From Asterella californica (Eukaryota; Streptophyta; Marchantiopsida; Marchantiales; Aytoniaceae), in assembly GCA_036924285.1 (NCBI GenBank), contig JAYKYS010000006.1, positions 21,426,001 through 21,490,000 on the forward strand: 64,000 bases of DNA, given 5' to 3'. Within the stretch, counting starts at the first letter, position 1, and every line of letters starts with the position of its first letter. Below the pieces are notes generated by a model. That model was not told the origin of the DNA. It searched no databases and saw nothing but the letters and a program-made list of their open reading frames with translations. The position numbers were made by a program, and so were the translations under genes. Of the stretch, positions 54,969 to 64,000 are shown in pieces.

Positions 54969-56861
54969 CAGATTAGTGACTTTCTGGCTTTTGGAACCGG
55001 TCTTCGATTATCGGAAGAGAGTGCTCACGCATTTCACTTATGGATTTTGTCTCGATGTAGTTGTGACTCTCGTTAATCTAACACTTAATATCTAAAGTAA
55101 ATATGGATATAACTGTGAACTTAATGTCAAAATTTATATACTCTATATATATACATCTATAATAAATAAAAAACATAGACAGAAAATACTCACTAACTTC
55201 ATTCTATGCTTCCAAAAATACTTGTCAACTCCACTATCGAAAGCCAGTCACCTTTTATATTTTCCTCATGTTACCTTGCTTTTCCTTTTCCTTCTCTAAC
55301 CCAAAATGTCACTTGGATGCATATTATTTTGCTTGAAGTTACGCAAACTACTTTCAGCACGGTTTGATCGGCTACTACGGTCACTTTTTATTTCTACAAA
55401 AAACAACAAGAAGAAACATTGTTAAACTATTATGCTTTTGAGACTAGAATTTCTTTTCGTCAAATCATGTATAATTCATATTCTTACAGTGGCACATGTC
55501 AAAGTTATTGAGATAGACAAATTACCAAATAATCATCCAGTATCTCATATAATTTCTAAGGAAGATAAAACTACGTAGTGAAGGACTGCATAAAACTGCG
55601 TAGTAAAACTCTCACGTTTTCATGTGTTTACTGCGGAATAGCATCTTCACCGTGGGTTTTTAAAGGCTACCCTAACCCGTTAGGGAACTAGTTATGGTAA
55701 AATTTTCTCACCGCTGATCTTTATACTGGTTTTTAATTTATGGAATTTTCTAAAGTCATTGTGCTTCCTAACTTAAAGATTGCAATGACGACCTCTTAAC
55801 CCTATATCAAACTGTTTGAGGAGCAGTTTTTGGTAATTCTGAAAAAGTTTAAATTTTTGATATTTTTTAGAGATCCATTTAAAGAGTGCGGTGGGAAAAT
55901 TCATCCCTTAAGGATAAAAATCTTTCACTCTTATCTGTAAATTAGAGATGAGGAGCTCTTTATCGCTATATGAGAGGAGATGGTCTAAGTCTTCTCTAAT
56001 ATTCTAATGTTTCTTTAACTGTTGCTAACTCTGATACTCCCAAGCACTAACAATTAAGGAGTGCCCACTGTATTAAAATCTGACGGATAGAAAAACGAAC
56101 AAACCTATGTGGAAGCCTAGATAACATGACAGTAGACTCTTGGGTCTCAAAAGGAAAGAGCATCTTCCGACGTGTACTCGCTTTCTGTTACCACTTGCTG
56201 GCCATGCGAGGGAGATGAAAAGTCCTTCTAGACTTCTTGGACTTCCTTTATGGTTCCCAACGCTTCCAACTTAACGACAAATTGTAACCGAACCATGGTG
56301 AAAGCTATCTACGTGAGCATATATGGAAAGGTGATCTCAATGATTCTCAATGACTTTGAAACGCAAAATTTCCTAATAATGCTAAAAGGTTATAATCCCT
56401 TAGTGGACATGTTGTAGAATATATCTTAGTATTGAGTATCAAATGTCTTTAGGTTATTATGTACTGGCATTTCTTTTAATAATTAATAAATTTAGGCTTC
56501 CGTTGTGAATAACTATCTATTATATAAACTTTGACAAACAAAACTGACAAAAGAAAAATACTTTCCTAACCGAGTTTAGATAAATTTGAAACCATGGAAG
56601 CTTTGATACATTCAATCTTTTTCTACAAAGAATATCAGTCCCCACTTCCTTGTACAGTGAATTTTGTTTTCTTTTCTCAGAAGATATGTAAATATTATAA
56701 TAAACTATTATAAAAATAAAATTAATGCATATTGATATATGTTAACCCGCCTCTGAGTTGCCAGCTGACCCTAATATAAACCATAAGCGAAAACTAGGCT
56801 GATGCACTGCTAGCGGTATAATGAAAGACAATGATCTTCAAAAACCTCATTTTGAGGAGAC

Positions 56862-56960
56862 ATTAATTCATGCCCTAACCCTTCCAGCGGGAAGGGGTAG
56901 GGCATGAGTTAATATACACCTCATGTACACACTTCTAAGTGTACATGAGATGAATATGCA
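56862..56960. repeat. Two-hairpin repeat with altered stem sequence
   Basis: Hairpin A pairs ATTAATTCATGCCCTAACCC with GGGTAGGGCATGAGTTAAT. Hairpin B pairs CTCATGTACAC with GTGTACATGAG. Compared with 34261-34365 the stem bases differ on both arms together, so pairing is kept. Confidence 0.8.
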
Positions 56961-56989
56961 TTCCAACGAGAAACGAGTCACTCCATTAA

Positions 56990-57130
56990 CACTTCTTTCG
57001 CCATGGGGCATTCTGCAACCTGAAGTTGCTACCCTTTCACGGCCTGAACCCCGCCGCCCAGGGGATTCGAACTGCAGACCATATGCCCCGGCTTGGCTAT
57101 GGGCGGATGGGGTCGAGATCGACGGCTTCG
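56990..57130 (-). repeat. tRNA-like SINE head, copy 2
   Basis: On the minus strand TAGCCAAGCCGG fits a tRNA A box and AGTTCGAATCC fits a B box, but they are only 14 bases apart, too close for an intact tRNA. The flanking CCTTTCGCCATGGGGC and CCCTTTCACGGCCTGA are shared with 32284-32340. A tRNA-derived SINE fits better than a tRNA gene. Confidence 0.5.
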
Positions 57131-57542
57131 GTTATCTAGTGATATTTACCATTATATTTAAAGCTTTTACTCGTAAATACAAACCGATCTACCGGTATAT
57201 TATTATCTCCATAAAAAGCACTGTCAAAAACTAGCCAGAGATGGCCGAATACAAAATGACAACTCCTTCGCGCGTCTTCTTCCACTCTCGTGTAGTCCAT
57301 GCATACTTACGCTGCAAACTGCTGTAGACGCTCCGATCAAGAAACAAGAAAACTGCAGACAAGATTTCAAGCATTCATGAATCACTGCACAGAATTTACA
57401 CTTGCGGACAGCCAGCAGGCGAAGAATTGAGATGTACTGCGGGAGAAAAGAAAAGAAAAGTGTCCAATGGGATCCAAAGATTTTACCAAGACGAATTCAA
57501 GGATGGAATCTGTATTCACAATGTGCTAGATCTAACTCCACT

Positions 57543-59507
57543 TCAAAAATCCGTCATGAGATGAATTCCGCTGTAGCGCCCTGACAGCTCAATGTCGAGG
57601 ACAGGACGAAGATATGGTGCTTTTACGGTGATATTCCCCTTGGAAATCTCGTCTAGATTACAATTCAAATACACGCTCGAGATCTGTTGCGCGACATCGA
57701 TGGTCTCACCGCGCTGGCATGGCGGGGTGGTCCTGTTCTCGAGCTCTGGTCTAAACTCGATAAACCACGGAATTAGAGCCCCGTACGCTTGAGCGATGCC
57801 CCCGAAAGTGGAGATGGGCGTGACCAGCAACTGATCGGAGAAACTGAGAAGCAAGATCTCCGTGAACGCCTCCGTATCTTCTTCGATGCTGTTCCACCTC
57901 TGTTTTCTGGAGCTCGTTAGCTGCACAAGGCTCACATCCTCACCCGTCACGGTGACAGGATTCTCCAAGTACGCTTTTGTTATGTGATCGTATAGACCGT
58001 GGAGGAGCGAGGCGATGAACACTTTGATCACGGGAGCCGTTTTTATGGCGCTCAGACTTTGCTGCTGCTGCTGCTTTTGTTGATCGTCGTTGTCGATGGG
58101 TAGTGATTGAGTGACGTTCGGCAGAATGTTTTCCTTCCAAAGACAGTCCAGCACTCGGCGATTGACGAGGATTTCATCCGCGCCGATCCGAAAGCGCATC
58201 TGGATGCCCACACGGCGAGACCCGTCTTTCCTCATCAAGTACGCGTGGGCCAAGTGCTTGATTCGCCGCCAGACGGCGTTATTCGGGAGCACGACGCCCC
58301 TCAGAATTCTGGTAAGAATCATCCTGTCCGGAAACATTTGCTCAAAAGCCGGCAAGAAAGTGATGGTGGTGAAGAGCCTCGGAATCGTGTAAATGCAGCC
58401 GCTCCAGAGCACGAACGGGACCTGGGAGTAGTACTCCTGCTCTGCCCGGCAGTAGAATCTCGAGTGCGCCTGGTAGCTGTGCGCCGAGTCCGGTGAAGCC
58501 ACAACCGCATAATCCTCAGGCCTCCATGGAAACGATGCGTTTGGATTCTGATATTTGCTCTCGACGACTTGTGCTGCTCCTGCTCTCAGCTGTGAAGATG
58601 CGTTCTGTTTCCCCCAGTACCTGACATGTGCGTCAATCTGTCCGTAGAATTGATCATCAGTTTGCCAAGAATGACCGTGGGAGCGAGTCAGCAGCAACTG
58701 GGAGGAGTTGAGGAACCAAGAGGAGCCTATGAAGGGCTCACAGGTATTTGCGGGCAGGAGGCTCAGATGGCTCACGAGTAAGATCCTCTGAGTGACAAGA
58801 GCATACGCGAAGGCCGATACCAGAACCAGTATCTTGTTTCCCAAGCCTGCGCCTGGGTTGGCGTCTGCAACCACGAATTTACAGCCCGGGACCGAATCGT
58901 TTCTATTAAGAAAGTAGTCTCTGACGGTGCCCACCCTCCGCATGCACGCTCTGTGAAGCTCTGAGTACTTCTCCAGCACCTGCTCCCACTCTGGGCTCCT
59001 GAGCAACTCCTTGCTATGATTTCTGTCGAGGTACATGAGCGGAAGCTCCCACCTGCTGGAACAAGGGTTTCGTCGATCCCATTCCTTTCTTTGCGTTTCG
59101 TTCATGCTTTCCCCTTTCCCGTTTGTCACCAGGGAGAGAGTTTGACTCAGAGCTTCCAGCAGAAGTGTGTTGTCAGGAGGAGGAGGAAGAGGAGGAGGAG
59201 GAGGTGATGTATGAGAACTGTCATCTGATCGATTCTGAGCTTCAAATCTAGTGCTGCTGGAGTTGGAGATGTTACTCCTCAGCGAAAGAGGATCTACGCC
59301 GAGCAAAGCGTTCGTGCCTACCTTAGCGTCTAGCAATTCGTACCATTCCGCTAAGCTCAGCAGAACCAGTGACAGCAGCAAGACACGCCACCACTTATAA
59401 AATCCACAGACCCCTCCTCCTCCTCCTCCTCCTCCTCCTTCTCCGTCTCCGTCTTCTTGTTCAGCAAATTCATTTACATGGACTTTCCTGGCGGCTGCAG
59501 CTTGCAT
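57543..59507 (-). CDS. GT37-type fucosyltransferase (xyloglucan/cell-wall glycan alpha-1,2-fucosyltransferase-like)
   Basis: Single exon, about 654 residues from the ATG at 59507; a GTG five codons upstream lengthens the open frame but is not a likely start. A short N-terminal tail with a poly-Gly run precedes one membrane segment (WWRVLLLSLVLLSLAEW, about residues 39-55). This gives a type II Golgi topology. A Pro-rich stem follows, then the catalytic part from about residue 145. Conserved blocks are NPGAGLGNKILVLVS (about 217-231), VGIQMRF (about 433-439), and VTPISTFGGIAQAYG (about 562-576), which match the nucleotide-sugar-binding blocks of plant GT37 enzymes. GT37 enzymes transfer fucose from GDP-fucose to xyloglucan or arabinogalactan-protein glycans; the acceptor cannot be told here. 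A Gln-rich insert lies near residue 476. Confidence 0.92.
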   Translation of the reverse strand: MQAAAARKVHVNEFAEQEDGDGEGGGGGGGGGVCGFYKWWRVLLLSLVLLSLAEWYELLDAKVGTNALLGVDPLSLRSNISNSSSTRFEAQNRSDDSSHTSPPPPPLPPPPDNTLLLEALSQTLSLVTNGKGESMNETQRKEWDRRNPCSSRWELPLMYLDRNHSKELLRSPEWEQVLEKYSELHRACMRRVGTVRDYFLNRNDSVPGCKFVVADANPGAGLGNKILVLVSAFAYALVTQRILLVSHLSLLPANTCEPFIGSSWFLNSSQLLLTRSHGHSWQTDDQFYGQIDAHVRYWGKQNASSQLRAGAAQVVESKYQNPNASFPWRPEDYAVVASPDSAHSYQAHSRFYCRAEQEYYSQVPFVLWSGCIYTIPRLFTTITFLPAFEQMFPDRMILTRILRGVVLPNNAVWRRIKHLAHAYLMRKDGSRRVGIQMRFRIGADEILVNRRVLDCLWKENILPNVTQSLPIDNDDQQKQQQQQSLSAIKTAPVIKVFIASLLHGLYDHITKAYLENPVTVTGEDVSLVQLTSSRKQRWNSIEEDTEAFTEILLLSFSDQLLVTPISTFGGIAQAYGALIPWFIEFRPELENRTTPPCQRGETIDVAQQISSVYLNCNLDEISKGNITVKAPYLRPVLDIELSGRYSGIHLMTDF

Positions 59508-59851
59508 CGTAATATGCCTCACTTATGATTTTCTAATTCGCCTGTACACAGACCAGATCTATGGGATCCTCTTCTCACTCTCAGCTAGAGTGACTCCGTA
59601 AATATAGTAGTTCTGCAACTCTTCGTTTCGGTTCCTGCAAATAGGACTTCAGTTTTTGTCTGCAGCCAAATTTTACCTACGAGGAAATCAACAAGAATTT
59701 CATGAGCAAGAGAAAGGAACACAGGACTTGGGAAGTAGTAAGACTGAGACCTGACGAGAAAAGCTGAAGGAGTCCTGAAAAGAAGGGTTCAACTGAAACG
59801 AGCAGTGAGCAGGAACTACTGCTATGCTGGCTCAATGGATACAATCTGCTC
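59508..59851 (-). promoter_or_regulatory. Upstream region of the fucosyltransferase gene
   Basis: About 340 bp between the fucosyltransferase start and the next small open frame. I cannot place a transcription start. Confidence 0.3.
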
Positions 59852-60226
59852 ATGGAAAAGCTTCAAACTTTCTGGGAGAAAGAAAAGAAAGATGAAAGGA
59901 TCCAAGTCACGAAAGGAAAGGAAGATTCAGCGTCTGACGAACTAGACTCTTCTGATTACACCATATCCAGAGCACACACCAAAAGACGGGCAGACAGCAC
60001 TCCTGAATACTGCCTGGATCTCTTTCGGCTGCGCCGCAGCCAATCTGAACATCCAGTCTACCTCAGCTTACCGAAGATTCGTATGTTGAAACGTTCATGG
60101 GACTGCAGGTATGACAGGGGTCGGTGTCGACCAAGGCCCATAGTCCCGTCTGCAGTCATGAGCTTACATAATATGTCGAAAATTTCGATGGCTGTAGAAA
60201 CAGTGACGAGTCGGTGCATTTATTAA
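59852..60226 (+). CDS. Small hypothetical protein, weak
   Basis: A 124-codon ATG-started frame, rich in Lys, Glu, Arg and Ser, divergent from the fucosyltransferase. I recognise no domain. Composition is plausible for coding but there is no homology I know, and it could be part of a longer leader or chance. Confidence 0.2.
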   Translation: MEKLQTFWEKEKKDERIQVTKGKEDSASDELDSSDYTISRAHTKRRADSTPEYCLDLFRLRRSQSEHPVYLSLPKIRMLKRSWDCRYDRGRCRPRPIVPSAVMSLHNMSKISMAVETVTSRCIY

Positions 60227-60463
60227 TCCGGTTCTATAAAACTAATCGAAAGTAAAGATGGGCACCAAAAGAAAGCACGGCTATATCACTGTGTCGTGGG
60301 GGTTGGTGTAATACTACTAAGCTGCACGGCGGAAACAGCTTTTGAAATCAAAATCGAAAATAAAATATACTATGCCTTACCGTGTCGAAAATACATCGAC
60401 TGGTCTTAGCAATCTACGTGACGGAGTCTTGACGGTATTCAGATCATCAGTATACATCTGAAC

Positions 60464-60836
60464 AGAAATTTGCTTGATCATACCCCCAATAGGTTCCGTG
60501 AGCTTGATCATACCCCTCTTAACGTTTTCTTGCTTGATCACACCCCTGACTGGCTATTTCCTGTCAAACCAGTCACTTTGTGATGTTATTCAGATGTGAG
60601 ACTGCACATATTAGAGGAATGAGAATATGGATCGTCTAACGCGTCCTTAATGTCAAATATTTTGATTACAGTGATATTTAGTAGAGGTTAAAAGTACTAA
60701 AATGATGAATCAAAAAATAAGATGACTGGTTCGACTGTCAATAATCCGTCAGAGGTATGATCAAGCAACCAAACGTTAAGAGGAGTATGATAAAGCTCAC
60801 TGAACGTACTGGGGTATGATCAAGCAAATTTCTGAC
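60464..60836. repeat. Fold-back element with TIRs of about 80 bp
   Basis: The left arm reads GAAATTTGCTTGATCATACC, then GAGCTTGATCATACCCCTCT and AACGTTT. The right arm carries the inverse: AAACGTTAAGAGGAGTATGA, then GGGGTATGATCAAGCAAATTTC. Each arm has two to three GCTTGATCAYACCCC words. The interior is AT-rich with no ORF. The form is MITE-like; superfamily not set. Confidence 0.82.
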
Positions 60837-63800
60837 ATCTGAACGCATGGCTTCTCAGCACAGAGCTACTGTACTCTCTCCTGCTTCCTCAACGTCTCTG
60901 TCAACGTCCCTTACAACATCTCCAGCGAAACCCCTAGTTCATACTCTAACGTTATTTTGAAGTATATTTTGGATACTGTATATTAAACTTTAATCAATTC
61001 CAGAAATAAAATCTAGTGAAATGCTTATTTTAGAGTTTCAGTTTCATATACAACACTTTCTATTCATTCTCACATTCTTGTAGCGTGTGATTACGATGGT
61101 TACTCGTGTTTTCATTTGAAATAGTATAATTAAAGTTTTACCTCTTACAATATTTTATATTGTTAATACAGAATATTCTTTACAATGAATATCAATGTAG
61201 GAAATCATTACGCTTTAATGAAACTTATAACTGTAAAAGTTTAAATAAAATGAAACATTATATAGAGTGTACCCCTTTACAATCTATGTGACCTCGTCAG
61301 CCTTTGAACTTGAGGTCTCTCCTCTTCTCGTTCCTTGGAGAATTCCGTCAACGTTCAGAAAGGCGTGGCAGATGACTTTTCGGGTTCAGAGTCAACTGAC
61401 CGTGGCTAGGAGAAATCTTGCTTGCATGGTCTTCAGCCAATCAATCAGGGTCTTGCATGGCCATGTCAGGCAGCCGCCGGATGATCCATGACGGACAAGC
61501 AGGGAGATGGTGCTCGATCAGGCCCAAGTCACCGAGTCGTAGAAAAGTTTCATTTGTGCCCAAGTAAGAAAGAGACTCAGACGCTTGACTTGTTGGCAGC
61601 TTTGCTGGCTTTTGAGTCCAGGGTCGACACGTAGCACCCTTTCAGAATATGTCATGGTCGGTTATAGTGAGCCTTGGATTGATGATCTCTTTAAGTCTCT
61701 TCTATATACATAGATAGTACAATGCTCTAACCCGCCGGGTATTGTTACAATATGATTAGGGATTAGAGATTCATAAACAGGGTACCTAAGTAAAGCTTAT
61801 AGAAGATATTCAATTATTTACTTGGTCGGCCTATGCGCCATAGTTTTTACTTTTCCATGCACTTTGAGTTCAAATCGTCTTTTGATCAGGCCCATGACCG
61901 GATAAATGAGGAAATGACAGCTACGTCAGCAGTTACACGACACGAAGAAGTTCATGATAAAGATTCCTGGGAAACAGAGTAACGCATGACCGTTACATGA
62001 TGATCTGTGAGATGAGAAATTTACAGATATTAACTGATAGCAAACAACGCTGATTAAAACGTAAAAAGATTAGCAGAAATGAACGTGGCTGTGTAAACTA
62101 TCTACCGACTGCAGCCAGTCATGGGCCTGACCAAGAAACGTCTTCGGTGCAAAGGTCCCACCAAGTTTAAGTTCTGCGCATGAAACTGACCAAGCAAATA
62201 TCTGAAAAAAATTAAGTCGAATTGATCAATCAGATTTAATTTAAACCCCGGTGGGTATACCTTTATATGACAAAATGCTTACGTGGCATTTTATTGGACA
62301 ACTTATCCCGGCACTTTTGCTTGAGATTATATTTTATTACAAAATATTCTTGCACGTATAGGTTTATATAGAGCTGAGGTTTCTTTCAGAATGTTCAGTA
62401 TTTCAATATCTGTTAACGCGTATCAAAGCTAGAATTTTTGGCAAATATTGGTAGTGAGTGAGTATTACGATTTCAGTGAAGAAACAGTGGACGTGAGTTT
62501 TGGCAATAAGGACGTTCAAGACTCAAGTAATTTACTTTAATTTTTATGTAATATTTAAAATAAAATAATTATATTAACTCATAAATACGATTATAATCGA
62601 TCCACTACACTATACGAAGTTGTAATTCCATATATTACTAACTCTTTTTTTTCTTGATGTGAGAGAATTTTATTTCTTAGCTTTGACAGTCACTATTTTT
62701 TACGTACAAGAGTGAATAAATATACAAAAAATATTATACTAAAAACCTTAACGAGACATAAATCATTCATTGGTCCGTCGAAGTACCATTCCCCAAAATT
62801 TGAACCTAAAATGAATTACCCTTGATACGCAAGAGCCTTTGTACCCACACAAGGGGTTTAAGATAAGGATTTTATTTGATGTGTACAATCGTAGGATTTG
62901 AACCATGTATTGGTGATGCAATGAACAAAGTATATCTACACGATTCACATATATACACTCGAAAGTCATTGAACATTAATATATAGGAAATTTTAACTAC
63001 TGTTAATACAATGACAATTTCAGCTTAGTATATATAGCTTTTGTACGTATCTAGACAATCAAACTCTGAGAAGGGAAGGAAGAGAAATTATCTGTTTTCT
63101 TGGTTATTGTCTATTTTTCTTGTGAACATGCATGTTGGATGAACTTCTGGGAACTTTTGTTTGCTTACTGTTACCGGAGAAATATATAAATATTAATTAA
63201 ATTTATATACTAAATAGATTTAAATAATTAAAATATTATTTATTGTGCTTAGAAACACAAAGAGAACAAGAGATAAACCATAAGTCATGAGTAAGATGCT
63301 GCACTTGAAAAGTAGAAGTACGAGAAACAATAATCATTAATGTATTAACTCAATGTGAGTTTAACTTAATACCTAACTCTTCTTGCGGGAGGGTTAAGTA
63401 TTAAACTGAATGCACTAATATTTACCTCGATGGAGGAGGTGAATATCCATCCGTGAATACGCTTGCATATTCAATTCTCCCTATCTTTCGATGGAAGAGA
63501 GCTGTAAGCTTAATATATAAAGGTTATATAATAAACTAAAGGTATTTATTGAGTAGTTTGTTACAGTCGACAAGCGACCGCAATTATACAACTGGAAGCG
63601 CGTTGCTATGAACTTGCTATGCTACTTGCTATGGGTTTTCAGAGATGTTTTCGCAATTTCTTGTAGAGTTAATATTTAATACTTAGATTTTAATTTTAAT
63701 TTTTAATAAAACTTTATATAAAATTTCTGTACAACAGTTACAGTTTTCTCGATAACAGATACCGGGCAAAAGTTCCCAAAAGGTGGTTGAGCATGCATAT

Positions 63801-64000
63801 TTCTCTTTTGGAGGCTGTGACGGTACACCAGCCTCGACTCTGAGGCTTTATTATCACTAGAAGAAGGAACCTTACCAAGCCAATGACGGCTCTCAGGAAG
63901 TCAAAGAGAAACGGCATAAATTGACTTTCTGCATGAAATTCCTCAAATGCATGCACTTGATCTTGACAAGCGCTGCTTCCTCCTCCATCAGTCCTTCGTC
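60837..64000. other. Gene-poor AT-rich DNA with hairpin-family copies
   Basis: No protein gene could be supported. A two-hairpin repeat lies at 63359-63450, another B-type arm near 63467-63510 and a body segment near 63617-63805 ending GTTGAGCATGCATATT. Confidence 0.5.
63359..63450. repeat. Two-hairpin repeat
   Basis: Hairpin A pairs AGTTTAACTTAATACCTAAC with GGGTTAAGTATTAAACT. A B-like stem follows (TTTACCTCGATGGAGGAGGT). Confidence 0.65.

Larger units (their letters stand above)
54056..56850. other. AT-rich DNA with two-hairpin repeats and a possible MITE
   Basis: Two-hairpin repeats lie at 54421-54522 (body to about 54760) and 54858-54968. A weak inverted pair, AGCATCTTCACCGTGGGTTTTTAAAGG facing TTTAAAGAGTGCGGTGGGAAAATTC, spans about 55632-55907. 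No protein gene. Confidence 0.5.

Noticed and set aside
57040..57120. tRNA gene
   Set aside because: The A-box- and B-box-like words are only 14 bases apart, leaving no room for the D-stem end and anticodon arm. A SINE-like origin is more likely.
58107..58496. Plus-strand open frame within the fucosyltransferase gene
   Set aside because: It lies wholly inside the conserved catalytic region on the other strand and has no domain of its own.
61267..61491. 74-codon plus-strand frame
   Set aside because: No domain, no neighbour context and a length expected by chance.
1..64000. CRISPR arrays, bacterial operons or phage genes
   Set aside because: None seen. Spliced plant-type genes and LTR elements show that this is nuclear eukaryotic DNA.

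Overview
The window looks like nuclear DNA from a land plant or a close streptophyte alga. Three intact genes support this. One encodes a chloroplast RETICULATA-RELATED 5/6-type protein, with a ChaN/Tiki-like domain joined to a DUF3411 domain. One encodes an IQ plus BAG-domain co-chaperone. One encodes a GT37-type fucosyltransferase. Introns are short with GT-AG borders, and the gene-free DNA is AT-rich and full of small transposons. A non-seed plant or charophyte is my guess. I cannot fix the species.

Region 1 to about 17.5 kb is a nest of LTR retrotransposons. A decayed Ty3/gypsy-like element runs on the minus strand from about 13.3 kb to the window start. Its order is gag, protease, DNA cytosine-5 methyltransferase, reverse transcriptase, RNase H and integrase. 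The methyltransferase sits inside pol, in the same reading frame as the protease and RT except for two frameshifts. The pol frame carries nine stop codons, each of which could come from one C:G to T:A change. A second, very young LTR element (4661-11146) has inserted into the protease region. It has 2022-bp LTRs, a tRNA-Trp-like primer site, a polypurine tract, 5-bp target duplications and one gag-only ORF. At 13.3-17.5 kb there are a 5S rRNA-derived segment, a 271-bp direct repeat pair, an integrase fragment on the plus strand and a PHD-finger fragment on the minus strand.

Region 17.5-25.3 kb is gene-poor and AT-rich. It holds a degraded copy of an unrecognised two-ORF family (18.0-19.1 kb), two-hairpin repeats and a 121-bp tandem duplication. 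The RETICULATA-RELATED gene lies at 26.5-31.2 kb. At 32.5-33.9 kb there are two copies of a TIR-bearing MITE. A better-preserved copy of the two-ORF family lies on the minus strand at 36.6-38.6 kb. Two-hairpin repeats continue through 40-43 kb, and 43.6-45.6 kb is unidentified. The BAG gene is at 45.9-48.0 kb. A third, partial copy of the two-ORF family lies at 50.85-51.34 kb, next to tandem repeats. At 53.5-54.05 kb there is an array of degenerate short repeats, followed by more two-hairpin repeats and a SINE-like piece. The fucosyltransferase gene is at 57.5-59.5 kb on the minus strand. A fold-back element lies at 60.46-60.84 kb, and the rest shows no gene.

The three host genes have no evident functional link to each other. 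The most notable system is the methyltransferase captured by a retrotransposon. Next are the two-ORF family and the dispersed two-hairpin repeat family.
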